Of a stretch of DNA of 37,578 bases, positions 7,252-15,454 are shown in pieces. Where the stretch lies: positions 1 through 37,578 of the forward strand of contig PUNG01000138.1 of the NCBI GenBank assembly GCA_003551675.1. The letters run 5' to 3'. A program made the translations under genes and the position numbers. Numbering within the stretch: position 1 is the stretch's first letter; each line of letters begins with the position of its first letter. Source of the DNA: Thermoplasmata archaeon. GTDB lineage: Archaea > Thermoplasmatota > Thermoplasmata > Halarchaeoplasmatales > Halarchaeoplasmataceae. Under the pieces are notes generated by a model, which worked only from the letters and a program-made list of their open reading frames with translations, did not search any database and was not told the origin of the DNA.

Positions 7252-9627
7252 ATGGATATACAAGATTGTGTGAGTGCGTTAGTGGTGGTGTTGCTGCTCA
7301 CTTCGACTTTTGTCCCTATAGTTTCGGGTACCGATGAAGATGTTGCCGAGAAAACCTCTACAGCCCCCTACAAAGAATTTAACGAACCAGATGATGAGAC
7401 TCTGCAGAAGGCTTTCGGGGAGAAATACCTGCTCACCTTTAATTATACCTACAACATGGACTACGAGGTCGTTCCCGAAAATTTGGTCATGGTCTTAAAT
7501 GGAACCTGTACTTCTTACATGTACTACTACATAAATATAGATAGACCAGATGATGAGGTGATCAGATTAGTGGACAAGGAGGTAAATGAAAGCGACCATA
7601 TAGACGAGATCCACTCTGTAAGAAATTCATATCACGTTCGAGAGAATGTATATGAGTATATGCGCTCGACTTTGAGAAGACAGGAAGAGGATTGGACCGA
7701 TCCCGGCGAGATGGAGATGGTGAATCCGACTAAAGTCATCTTCGGAGAATTAGACGAAGATGTATTGGTGGATCCGCATCCTTTGAAAGGGGAGTACGAG
7801 ATCACGATCACGATACTTGGGCGAGATATGGAGATGAACTATGGTGAAAAAGAGACAAAGTTAGCTCTAATGAGCGATCGATCAGTATCAGAACCTAGAA
7901 ATTTAGAAGGTGAATATGAAGACGGCAAGGTGGAATTGGAATGGAAGGAACCCGAGGAAAAGGAAGCTGAGATAAGACAGTACAATATATACAGGGCAAA
8001 CACCCTTCATGGATATGAATATATAGGAAACGTGAGTGGAGATCAAACTGAATATGTGGATGAACTTGAGGAGAAATCCGGTTTTTACCATCAGAGAAAA
8101 GGTGATATACTATACTATAGAGTGGTCGCAATAAATGAAAACGATCATTATTACGTAGTAAATAGCCCAAATAAAAGAAACTTTCACATTCATTACAGGC
8201 AGGAATCCACGTCATTAGAAGAGATAGTCTATTTATCACCTGAAAAGACGGAAAAGAGCGACATGGGCTATAAATGGGTGATGAATTATTCTAGTTTATC
8301 AGAAGAAGATTTTGAAGATAGAGTAGGTATGGATTCTGTAAATATCAACAAAATGGAAGGAGGCGATGTCTTCTTTTATGACATAAATAAAGTAGAGGAA
8401 GAAAATGGGATAAAGGTGTATGAATACGAGGGAGGATTCTTTTCTAAAGGCGAGACGGATATGGTCTTAGAAGACGGTGATGTATCCTCCGAGTTGAACA
8501 TAGTGACGAATAATAGTTGGTTTGACTTTTCAGGTGAGATATGGGCGGAAGAAACGTCCGGACCAGGATATGAGGGACTTAAAATCCTCAATCAATCCAT
8601 ACGCTCGGAAGGGAGAGTCAGGGCTAGCTTGAACAACACTTTTGATTTCCCATTCAAAGAAAATGAAACTCACTGGAGAGTTTCTAAAGAACTCGATATA
8701 AATTGGACGGTGGACCTTCAATTAGATTATGACAATAGAGAAAACAATGGTTGGATCGTCTCAAAAGAGAATGAAACACTAAGCAGGAAATTTTGGAGCC
8801 CGGTCAATTTAACCGGCAGTATAGATAGCGAGGGAACATTAGTCCAAGAGAGCAACCATCTCGATGAAGAAAAAAAGACAGTTGGGGAAATATCCACGGA
8901 GCTCCAAGAGAAAAACTTTAGGGTCGGTGGATTGTCTGCTCAAGGCAAACAGGAAGCATTCAGTCCTATAGTCGGTGCAGGTAATATTGGATATTATCTA
9001 GCCTTAGACGAAACACTAGACAAACGCATGGGGAGTTTAGAAGGTAGAGTCTATACACCTCTTACCTCCATAGCCTTTTCTACCAATTGTCAAAGAGACG
9101 GATTTTCGACGGAAAAACTTTACAGAGATCAATACATGGATCCTATGGCATTACCGGGGATGGGTTCTTTTCTAGGGACGTCCCTGAAAAGAGCAAATCT
9201 AACGAACGATCATCATCTAGAGATAAAGGTAGAACAACAAGTCCGAGCAGAGATGGAGGAATTAGAGTTCGATTGTGAGGAAGCGATGAAAGAATATAAA
9301 AAGAGCAGGGGAGAAGAGTTACTACAAAGATGTGTTTTGGGGAACCCTTGGGGTATACAGCAGTATAATGGAATTTACGGATGGAATACATTGTACGGTG
9401 CTCACGTCATCGAGCCCTTAGGCTATTTTGCCTCAGAACCCTTAAGTGAAGATGAGATCAACAGCTATCACGAAGATAGAGAGAAGTTTTTTGAAGATCA
9501 AATCAAAGATGAGGAGCCCGAAGAAGACCACAATAGGCTGGTCTCAATTATTATTCTAATATCGCTGATCACTATATTATTGGTTGTGACGCTCTATACG
9601 ATGAGAAAAGCGGAGAAGCAAAATTGA
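7252..9627 (+). CDS. Large membrane-anchored surface protein with DppC-type extracellular domain and FN3 domain
   Basis: A 791-residue exported protein. Residues about 7-26 form a hydrophobic N-terminal signal or anchor. Residues about 55-207 resemble the extracellular domain of archaeal DppC-type permeases: RENVYEYMRSTLRR, NPTKVIFGELDEDVL and HPLKGEYEITITI align with residues 1270-1325 of the permease encoded at 29587-34311. Residues about 212-305 are fibronectin type III-like (PRNLEGEYEDGKVELEWKEP … YYRVVAINEN). The middle, about 310-750, is acidic, rich in potential N-glycosylation sites and unrecognised. A C-terminal TM helix (about 762-785) precedes a short charged tail. GAGG lies 8 bases before the ATG. 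It is probably a single-gene unit. Function unknown; cell-surface peptide handling is one possibility. Confidence 0.75.
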   Translation: MDIQDCVSALVVVLLLTSTFVPIVSGTDEDVAEKTSTAPYKEFNEPDDETLQKAFGEKYLLTFNYTYNMDYEVVPENLVMVLNGTCTSYMYYYINIDRPDDEVIRLVDKEVNESDHIDEIHSVRNSYHVRENVYEYMRSTLRRQEEDWTDPGEMEMVNPTKVIFGELDEDVLVDPHPLKGEYEITITILGRDMEMNYGEKETKLALMSDRSVSEPRNLEGEYEDGKVELEWKEPEEKEAEIRQYNIYRANTLHGYEYIGNVSGDQTEYVDELEEKSGFYHQRKGDILYYRVVAINENDHYYVVNSPNKRNFHIHYRQESTSLEEIVYLSPEKTEKSDMGYKWVMNYSSLSEEDFEDRVGMDSVNINKMEGGDVFFYDINKVEEENGIKVYEYEGGFFSKGETDMVLEDGDVSSELNIVTNNSWFDFSGEIWAEETSGPGYEGLKILNQSIRSEGRVRASLNNTFDFPFKENETHWRVSKELDINWTVDLQLDYDNRENNGWIVSKENETLSRKFWSPVNLTGSIDSEGTLVQESNHLDEEKKTVGEISTELQEKNFRVGGLSAQGKQEAFSPIVGAGNIGYYLALDETLDKRMGSLEGRVYTPLTSIAFSTNCQRDGFSTEKLYRDQYMDPMALPGMGSFLGTSLKRANLTNDHHLEIKVEQQVRAEMEELEFDCEEAMKEYKKSRGEELLQRCVLGNPWGIQQYNGIYGWNTLYGAHVIEPLGYFASEPLSEDEINSYHEDREKFFEDQIKDEEPEEDHNRLVSIIILISLITILLVVTLYTMRKAEKQN

Positions 9628-9657
9628 CAAACACTCATAAAGGCACTTAGTGATTGA

Positions 9658-9938
9658 TTTCTATGTCGCTTAAAGCTGCTCAGAGGAGACCGTATAGCTC
9701 AAAACATCGATCTCGTGGTAAAAAAGAACACAGGAACAAAGGCATCGGTAAGCATTACTTCGGGACTCCTTCCACAGGGCTGAAGAAAGAGGATACTATA
9801 AGATGTATATTTCAACTCACTCCGAGAACCCAGCCCAGAGATTGTATAGAAGAGTGGGCTTCGAACTGGAGAAGGAACATCCGAACTTGACCTATGAAGA
9901 CGAACTCATCCAATTTTATATACCTCTCCCACTGATAA
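9658..9938 (+). pseudogene. GNAT acetyltransferase pseudogene with two frameshifts
   Basis: Three successive frames join into one GNAT C-terminal half: LLRGDRIAQNIDLVVKK in one frame, KKEHRNKGIGK in the next (motif A), then ALLRDSFHRAEERGYYKMYI and STHSENPAQRLYRRVGFELE. Each join needs one missing base: an A in the A6 run at 9720-9725 and a G near 9750-9752. The N-terminal half of a normal GNAT domain is absent and the frame is closed by a stop at 9655-9657. The two open stretches that cover this region individually do not make sensible proteins. Either a decayed gene or one with homopolymer sequencing errors; the missing N-terminus favours decay. Confidence 0.7.
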
Positions 9939-9961
9939 CTACACAGCCCAATCCTTTCTGG

Positions 9962-10372
9962 TCACTCTACAACTACGGTTTGAATCTCATCTATATCTTC
10001 AAAATCGGGATCGCCGGAATATAATCTTTCGCAGTCACTCAAAATAGCAGTAGCGACATGTATCGCATCGGCATAGGACAGTTCTCTCACATTTCTTTCA
10101 TAGTATTTATCACGTAGATCTGCAGCGTATTTTGCAACTTTAGAAGTCACGGGTAAAACGGTCAGGTTATCGAAGGCTTCGATTGCGTGGATCGTTCTAT
10201 CGGAAAGCTCTCTATCGTATTTTTTCTTGATCCTGTACTTGACTTCCATCAAAACAGTGGGGGAGATCACACCATCTCTTTCTTCGAGTTCTTCAATGAT
10301 TGTTTCGGCCTTTTTGCTTTTTTCTCCCTCGGAAAAGAATTCTATCCAAACCCAAGAATCGATGAAGATCAT
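9962..10372 (-). CDS. vapC: VapC-type PIN-domain ribonuclease toxin
   Basis: A 136-residue PIN domain with the canonical start MIFIDSWVWIEFF (first catalytic Asp), an acidic residue in SPTVLMEVKYR, LSYADAIHVATA and the late SGDPDFEDI acid. It lies one base after the stop of the AbrB antitoxin, in the usual antitoxin-toxin order on the minus strand. The target RNA is unknown. The frame is intact. Its sequence is only distantly like the PIN protein at 812-1213, so the two TA pairs are not recent duplicates. Confidence 0.88.
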   Translation of the reverse strand: MIFIDSWVWIEFFSEGEKSKKAETIIEELEERDGVISPTVLMEVKYRIKKKYDRELSDRTIHAIEAFDNLTVLPVTSKVAKYAADLRDKYYERNVRELSYADAIHVATAILSDCERLYSGDPDFEDIDEIQTVVVE

Positions 10373-10373
10373 A

Positions 10374-10622
10374 TCAACTCAACTTGCTCCATTTGTTTTT
10401 CGAGCTTTCGATCATATCTTCTATCTCTTTCTCATCGAATCGTACTTCTTTTCGAAGTTGTTTCAATTCCTCTAATGGGTCTTCGATCTCAGGGTAGATC
10501 ACGGCCTCCTTTCCTATCACCTCGAAGGAGACCTTTTTGCCCGGTTCTAAACCCAACATTTCCCTTATCGATTTGGGGATGGTGACCTGTCCTTTCTGAG
10601 AGATCTTAGCCTTCTCAGCCAT
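10374..10622 (-). CDS. AbrB/MazE-family antitoxin
   Basis: An 82-residue AbrB-fold antitoxin: AKISQKGQVTIPKSIREMLG, then LEPGKKVSFEVIGKEAVIYP. The N-terminal domain should bind the promoter as a dimer, while the acidic C-terminal helix (EVRFDEKEIEDMIESSKNKW) should mask the PIN active site of the toxin. It starts the two-gene TA operon. The short region 10623-10672 that separates it from the photolyase gene contains A/T-rich promoter-like sequence. Confidence 0.88.
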   Translation of the reverse strand: MAEKAKISQKGQVTIPKSIREMLGLEPGKKVSFEVIGKEAVIYPEIEDPLEELKQLRKEVRFDEKEIEDMIESSKNKWSKLS

Positions 10623-10672
10623 GGTATCATCTTTACTTTTAGATTGTTTGTAAAGATATTTAGTATTTTTCC

Positions 10673-12028
10673 TTACAATGAATCCACCTTTTCCACGTAC
10701 TTCCCTATGTCGAACTTGCGCTCTAAGCCGTTAGAGTTCATATACCTCACTTTCCCGTACACCTCTCTTTCTTTCCACCCCTGGTCGTGCTTGCCGAAAC
10801 ACCAAGCCACACCGGCATAACCGTTCGGATCTCTTCCATCCAACTCATACTTGTTGTTCAAATACAGAGCAGTTTCATAAGCTTCCTCAGGCGTCTCGCT
10901 CCATTCCAATATCTTCTTTCCCCAGTACATCCTCATGTAGTTGTGCATCTTACCCGTTTTCAGCATCTCTTCTTGGGCCGCGTTCCAGTACTCGTCGTGC
11001 GTCTCCGCTTTTTCAAATTCTTCTCTAGGATAGATGTATTCCCGTTCATCCTCTTCATGTTCTTCCAAAGTCTTTTGGGCCCACTCCGGTAGACATTTTA
11101 AAGATCTGTGATCTTCATTGTAATAAACGAAGTTGTAAGCCAGTTCTCTCCTAACGATCAATTGCTCCAAATACTCATCTACTCCGGGTCCGCCTTTCTC
11201 TTTGACTTTAAGAGCCACATAAAGAGGAGAGATCTGGCCGAAATGTAAGTACGGACTCATATGTGAAAGGTAATCTTTTGTAGGGTCGTTGGAATGATCA
11301 GCATATCCTCTGAGCTTGTGCTCTAAAAACTCTTCGAGGTGATTTTTCGCCTCGCTGGTGCCTCCCTTGAAACTTTCAACCGGTTCTACGCTCTCATCCA
11401 CATCTAACTTGGAAAGCGCTTCTTCGATATCATCTATATCAAAAGTGTCGAAATCGTATTCAAGAGAAGTTTTTTCTAATTTTCTCTCCTGAACTTTTTT
11501 CATATAATCACTCAGTACATCGTTGATCTTCGGCCTGATGGTCCTAGCGGCATACTCTTCTTTAGTAGAGGCCTCCTCAACTGGAACCACAACATCGGTT
11601 TCCACTTCTATCAGGGGAATATCTACTTCTTCCGCAACACTTTCTCTCCACTCTCTCAAAAAATCTAGGTAAGCCTTGTCCACTATCAACAAAGAGGCCT
11701 CGTATGCAAGTTTTTTTACTCCTTCTCTCGGATGCTCGTGCCTTATCACCAGAGTTATCCCTTTATCTTCAAGTTCCTCTTTCGTCTCTTTCAACCCTTC
11801 GAGCATGAATCTGTAATGCCGCAAATTCGCATCCTCGAACTCGTCTGTTATCCCAAAAAAGACTACAAGAGTTTTATCCGCTTCATTAGCTTTTTCTACA
11901 GCATATTCCAGGGCATGGTTGTATTCAGCTCTTTGGGCCCTCTGCATCCAGTATAGTATATGATCCCCTTCTTTTACTTGATCATCCCTTAACAGCGCCG
12001 TTCTTTCTTCTCTTATATCTTCCCTCAT
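10673..12028 (-). CDS. phrB: Class II CPD photolyase (deoxyribodipyrimidine photo-lyase)
   Basis: A 451-residue FAD photolyase, normal class II length. It repairs UV-induced cyclobutane pyrimidine dimers using light. The alpha/beta N-terminal domain begins ILYWMQRAQRAEYNHALEYA, typical of class II enzymes (WMxRxQR-N-AL). The FAD domain includes YADHSNDPTKDYLSHMSPYLHFGQISP, RRELAYNFVYYN, MHNYMRMYWGKKILEW and LNNKYELDGRDPNGYAGVAW, all highly characteristic. I use the ATG at 12028 because AGGA lies 8 bases upstream; the GTG two codons earlier is too close. It is divergently transcribed from the glutamine synthetase gene. Presence implies at least intermittent exposure to light, now or in the recent ancestry. 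Confidence 0.95.
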   Translation of the reverse strand: MREDIREERTALLRDDQVKEGDHILYWMQRAQRAEYNHALEYAVEKANEADKTLVVFFGITDEFEDANLRHYRFMLEGLKETKEELEDKGITLVIRHEHPREGVKKLAYEASLLIVDKAYLDFLREWRESVAEEVDIPLIEVETDVVVPVEEASTKEEYAARTIRPKINDVLSDYMKKVQERKLEKTSLEYDFDTFDIDDIEEALSKLDVDESVEPVESFKGGTSEAKNHLEEFLEHKLRGYADHSNDPTKDYLSHMSPYLHFGQISPLYVALKVKEKGGPGVDEYLEQLIVRRELAYNFVYYNEDHRSLKCLPEWAQKTLEEHEEDEREYIYPREEFEKAETHDEYWNAAQEEMLKTGKMHNYMRMYWGKKILEWSETPEEAYETALYLNNKYELDGRDPNGYAGVAWCFGKHDQGWKEREVYGKVRYMNSNGLERKFDIGKYVEKVDSL

Positions 12029-12111
12029 ATTCACAGTCCTTCCACGGATAGAGTTTTTACCCTTTTAGTATTTTGGTCAAAAGAAATACTTTCAAAAACA
12101 TGCGATGGTTT

Positions 12112-12119
12112 TTTATATT
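12112..12119 (+). promoter_or_regulatory. TATA box of the glutamine synthetase gene
   Basis: TTTATATT predicts transcription start near 12141, downstream of the first in-frame ATG (12126) and 15 nt upstream of the GGTG-preceded ATG at 12156. Confidence 0.55.
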
Positions 12120-12155
12120 TAACATATGCTTCCTAATCCCTTTCAAGGTGCTATC

Positions 12156-13430
12156 ATGACAGAACATGAAAAAATACCGGAAGATGTAGGCTCGATCGCT
12201 TTGAGATTCCTTGACCTAAAAGGAAAAACGAGGGAGATCAGAGTTCCTTTGAATATGTGGGAAGTCGTCAAAGAGGACGGGATGAGCTTCGACTCATCTA
12301 ATGTTGGTTTTGCAGACGTCTCTGAGAGCGACATGGTCGCTATTCCAGATCCTTCCACCATGAAGATCATCGAAAGAAACGATGAAAAGATCGCCGCATT
12401 CATCTGTGATATCCAATGGCCCGACGGCAGCAGGTTCAAAGGAGATCCGAGGTACCTATTAAAAAAGACGATGGATGAGTTGGCCGATGAAGGCATGGAG
12501 ATAAAAATTAAGCCCGAATACGAATTTCATATCCTCGATCCTGAAACTAAAGAACCCTACGACCAGGGCAATTATATAGACGGAAGAGTTGAATACACTG
12601 ACATGGTGGGTGAACTAACGAAGGCGGTTGAAAGATACGATATGACGGTCGAAAAGATACATCACGAAGCGGCTGCAGGTCAATATGAGATAGAGCCTCT
12701 TCCCTACGATGATCCTCTTCAAGCTGCAGATGATTTCATGATCATAAAAGATATCGTGAAGAGAAAGGTGAGAGAAAAAGGTGCATATGCCACCTTCATG
12801 CCAAAACCCGTAGCTAAAGATGCTGGTAACGGTTTTCATGTTCATATGTCCCTATTCAAAGATTCAAAATACCTTTTCTCAGCTGACGAGTTGAACGAGG
12901 AAGCTGCAGGCTTTATAGGCGGTCTGCTCAACCACGCTAAAGCTCTTTCCGCCGTGGTTTCCCCAACCATAAATTCGTACAAGCGTTTGATACCTGGTTA
13001 CGAGGCACCGGTTTACATCTCTTGGGGCGGGGAGAACAGAAGCGTACTGGTGAGAATACCCGCCTACGGAACCGAAGAGCAGAAGAAAGGTAGGATCGAG
13101 TTCCGTGCAGGGGACGCCACCGCCAACATCTATCTGATGCTGAACTCGCTGATACGTGCAGGGATGAACGGTATGAAGAATTCTATGGATCCGGGAGAAG
13201 AGATGAAAGAGGATCTTTTCCAGTTGACTACAGAAGAGATAGAAAAGAAAGGTATAGAGATACTGCCCGCTGATCTAGGTGAAGCACTTGATGAGCTCGA
13301 AAAGGATGAGATAATCAGATCCTCTTTAGGAGAATCCTACGAGCACTACGTACGATTGAAGCAAAAAGAAGTGGAGCAGTTCAACCTATCGGTCACTGAC
13401 TGGGAGATGAAAGAGTATATCGATTACTGA
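12156..13430 (+). CDS. glnA: Glutamine synthetase family protein (type I-like)
   Basis: A 424-residue GS-family ligase, which makes glutamine from glutamate, ammonia and ATP in the classical members. Core motifs are present: metal Glu in PEYEFHIL, HHEAAAGQYEIEPLP, NGFHVHMSLF, NSYKRLIPGYEAPVYISW, NRSVLVRIP and RIEFRAGDATANIY. There is no adenylylation NLYDLPP motif; the KKGIEILPADLGEALDELE stretch resembles type I-alpha enzymes. The ammonia-site loop, usually DGSSIEGF, reads DSSNVGF, one residue shorter. A GS-like enzyme using another amine therefore cannot be excluded. Start at 12156 because GGTG sits 5 bases upstream and the TATA box places the transcript start after the earlier ATG. Confidence 0.85.
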   Translation: MTEHEKIPEDVGSIALRFLDLKGKTREIRVPLNMWEVVKEDGMSFDSSNVGFADVSESDMVAIPDPSTMKIIERNDEKIAAFICDIQWPDGSRFKGDPRYLLKKTMDELADEGMEIKIKPEYEFHILDPETKEPYDQGNYIDGRVEYTDMVGELTKAVERYDMTVEKIHHEAAAGQYEIEPLPYDDPLQAADDFMIIKDIVKRKVREKGAYATFMPKPVAKDAGNGFHVHMSLFKDSKYLFSADELNEEAAGFIGGLLNHAKALSAVVSPTINSYKRLIPGYEAPVYISWGGENRSVLVRIPAYGTEEQKKGRIEFRAGDATANIYLMLNSLIRAGMNGMKNSMDPGEEMKEDLFQLTTEEIEKKGIEILPADLGEALDELEKDEIIRSSLGESYEHYVRLKQKEVEQFNLSVTDWEMKEYIDY

Positions 13431-13433
13431 TCA

Positions 13434-14300
13434 TCAGGTATATTTGAAACCGATATCAGAGATTATGTAAATGTTTAGGACACCTATAATAAGGGCCAAT
13501 ACTCCGGCGTTCATTAAAAGAAATGAAAAATCCTGAGTGATCTGGAACAAAAATACCACAGCGGTTCCAAGCAATACCAAGGATGCCATTGTCTTGACTA
13601 TACCCGTCCTGCTTTCTCCCATCAGCTTTTCGATTCGTGTATTTATAAAATCCTCGTTGGTGCCTTCAGGACCCAAGTTCTTTTCCATGGCAAAAACGAT
13701 CTCCGTTAGTTCTTCTAGATTTGATATATATCTATCTTTTTCTAGAGTCAATCCATAATCACTGAACATGATTATACCCGGTTCGAGTATGATAGCCCTG
13801 AAATCCTCCTGATTTTTTTCTATCAGTTTGTGAATATAATGGGATATTTTTTTTGTGAACATATCGTCGATTTTTTCCTCATCTAATCTACTCTGACTGT
13901 AGACATTATAATTGTTCTTATCCAAAGTTGGAACATCCAATTCAAACTCATAATCTTCTGGAGAAAGCAGGGTGGAAGAAGGAACTATTATGATGTCTCC
14001 CTCCAGATCTATATCATTTTCAACACCGAATATGGTTTTAGCGGCACGATTCTTCCTTCTACTACCCTTATGAGGATGGACATACACTTTTTTACCCTTT
14101 ATCTCACCGCGAAGGTCTGGCCAATTAGAAAAAAAACTAAGACTCATCATGAGTTCTAAATCGGTCCTACCAGATATCTCTCTATAAAGGGCCCATATCT
14201 CTTTTCCAACTTTATGTTCTATAACATTTTTAAGTATATATATGAGACCGATGACGATCAGAAAAAAACTTATCAATATTTCCAGCAATATCGGTAACAT
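13434..14300 (-). CDS. Membrane protein of unknown function, three TM segments
   Basis: A 288-residue protein: one N-terminal TM (LLEILISFFLIVIGLIYIL), a cytoplasmic or external domain of about 190 residues and two closely spaced C-terminal TMs (MASLVLLGTAVVFLF and LLMNAGVLALIIGVLNIYII). The middle includes RGEIKGKKVYVHPHKG and a basic KGSRRKNRAAK patch. I do not recognise the family. An ATG five codons upstream (14315) contains the ribosome binding site GAGGTG, which lies 7 bases before ATG 14300, so I use the latter. Its 3' end comes within 3 bases of the convergent glutamine synthetase stop. Confidence 0.65.
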   Translation of the reverse strand: MLPILLEILISFFLIVIGLIYILKNVIEHKVGKEIWALYREISGRTDLELMMSLSFFSNWPDLRGEIKGKKVYVHPHKGSRRKNRAAKTIFGVENDIDLEGDIIIVPSSTLLSPEDYEFELDVPTLDKNNYNVYSQSRLDEEKIDDMFTKKISHYIHKLIEKNQEDFRAIILEPGIIMFSDYGLTLEKDRYISNLEELTEIVFAMEKNLGPEGTNEDFINTRIEKLMGESRTGIVKTMASLVLLGTAVVFLFQITQDFSFLLMNAGVLALIIGVLNIYIISDIGFKYT

Positions 14301-14513
14301 CTTATCCCACCTCATAGTTTATTTTTTTACACATAGACCTATGGCAAAGCATGAGAGGGAATACTACCTGTGGTTTTGTTGGATGGATACATAAATTACC
14401 TTCTTTTAACATGATGATACTTGGCCTACTGAGTTTTACCTATAATTGAACTCCATTAATAAAGTTTTTATCGAAGAGGTCCTTTATCTTTACTATAAGA
14501 GTCGGTGTAGATC

Positions 14514-15101
14514 ATGGTTGAGATAGATGAATTGGTTCCTGAATGGGCAGGCGGGTTCTGCGGTATTTTAGCACCATTTTTAGCTTATGGTTTGATAGCG
14601 ATCTCGATATTGGTCAATCCTGATTTTAGCGTCACCGAGAGTGCGTTGAGTGAGTTAGGCGCCTCTGATGCGGTTTACAGCAATATTTTTAATTTTGCAC
14701 TTGTGATATCAGGTATCCTATTCATCTTATTCCTTCTTTCGATGTTCCGGCTCTGTGAAAGCCAGATAGGATTCATCGGTATAGGAGGTATGATCATCGG
14801 CGCGATATGTATGGTCTTGCTTGGTGGACTCTTTCCTCTAGGAACTTCACCACATACGGCTCTTGCACTGCTGTTCTTTTCATTCTCCATAGGAGGCATG
14901 GTGATATTCAGTCTCGACTTGTTCTTAGAATTTGAATACGTTTGGAGCGTATTCATATGGTCAAGCCTTGGATTCACACTGGTCGCGATAGCTCTGGTGG
15001 GAACTCTTTCTCCAGAAGGAATAGCCATCTATCAGATAATCGGTTCGATCCCTGTGATCCAATTCGGTCTGATATTCGGAACTAGGTTACTTTTTGATTG
15101 A
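14514..15101 (+). CDS. DUF998-family integral membrane protein
   Basis: 195 residues with six predicted TM helices, no large soluble domain, and the DUF998 signature: ESALSELGASDAVYSNIFNFALVISG, followed by GLFPLGTSPHTALALLFF. DUF998 proteins are widespread in archaea and bacteria with no established function. Promoter-like CTTTATCTTTA at about 14482-14492 precedes the ATG by some 25 bases and there is no ribosome binding site, so it is probably leaderless. It stands alone before the tRNA-His gene. Confidence 0.8.
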   Translation: MVEIDELVPEWAGGFCGILAPFLAYGLIAISILVNPDFSVTESALSELGASDAVYSNIFNFALVISGILFILFLLSMFRLCESQIGFIGIGGMIIGAICMVLLGGLFPLGTSPHTALALLFFSFSIGGMVIFSLDLFLEFEYVWSVFIWSSLGFTLVAIALVGTLSPEGIAIYQIIGSIPVIQFGLIFGTRLLFD

Positions 15102-15140
15102 GTATCTTTCGAGTAGGAATCGGATATAGATGGAAAAAGT

Positions 15141-15148
15141 ATTATACC
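15141..15148 (+). promoter_or_regulatory. TATA box of the tRNA-His gene
   Basis: ATTATACC lies about 31-38 bases before the mature 5' end, giving a predicted start a few bases upstream of the tRNA. Confidence 0.5.
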
Positions 15149-15178
15149 AAATCATTTTCTTTAGTGTGAATACATGAT

Positions 15179-15252
15179 GGCCGTGATGGTGTAGCTTGGC
15201 AGCATGTGGGACTGTGGATCCCTTGGCTCGGGTTCAAATCCCGATCACGGCC
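15179..15252 (+). tRNA. tRNA-His (GTG anticodon)
   Basis: A full cloverleaf can be folded by hand: acceptor GCCGTGA paired with TCACGGC, a four-pair D stem (GTGT/GCAT), anticodon loop CTGTGGA with anticodon GTG, and T arm TCGGG-TTCAAAT-CCCGA. The G at 15179 is the G-1 identity base of tRNA-His and pairs with discriminator C at 15252, a His-specific arrangement that confirms the assignment. No intron; CCA is not encoded. The outermost anticodon-stem pair is a T-T mismatch. Confidence 0.95.
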
Positions 15253-15267
15253 CTCTCTTTGGGAGGG
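15251..15267 (+). terminator. Possible terminator hairpin at tRNA-His 3' end
   Basis: CCCTC-TCTTTGG-GAGGG could form a 5-bp hairpin directly after the tRNA, followed by ATTTGTTT. It could help termination or 3' processing. The stem is short, so this is tentative. Confidence 0.3.
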
Positions 15268-15344
15268 ATTTGTTTCACGAGGACATTTTGAGTTCTAGTG
15301 GAAGACAAACCTCTTTATAATTCGGTTTTGTCATCCACTGTTAT

Positions 15345-15384
15345 TCAAAGACACTGAAAAATCCACTAAAAGTTGTGTCTTTGA
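15345..15384. other. 10-bp perfect inverted repeat with 20-nt loop in the tRNA-His/kinase intergenic region
   Basis: TCAAAGACAC (15345-15354) and GTGTCTTTGA (15375-15384) are perfectly complementary arms around an A-rich 20-nt loop. The surrounding 200 bases (15253-15454) have no coding frame I can support. ATCCACT occurs twice, once just before the left arm and once in the loop. It might be a small structured RNA, a transcription end signal for the convergent neighbours or a protein-binding site. Confidence 0.4.
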
Positions 15385-15454
15385 CTATAAAAATGAACGA
15401 GCGTTAGGAATATGGACCATTCAATAGTAAAATACAATTGATATCCAGTTCCCA

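Noticed and set aside
9654-9890. Open frame of 78 codons in the GNAT pseudogene region
   Set aside because: Only its middle (KKEHRNKGIGK) makes sense as protein; the flanks are off-frame readings of the decayed GNAT gene.
12126-12155. ATG 12126 as start of glutamine synthetase
   Set aside because: The TATA box is only 7-14 bases upstream of it; ATG 12156 has proper TATA and GGTG spacing.
14341-14394. 17-codon frame starting MAKHEREYYL in the spacer before the DUF998 gene
   Set aside because: Too short, with no ribosome site or promoter. The 200-base spacer otherwise shows only promoter-like sequence for the DUF998 gene.
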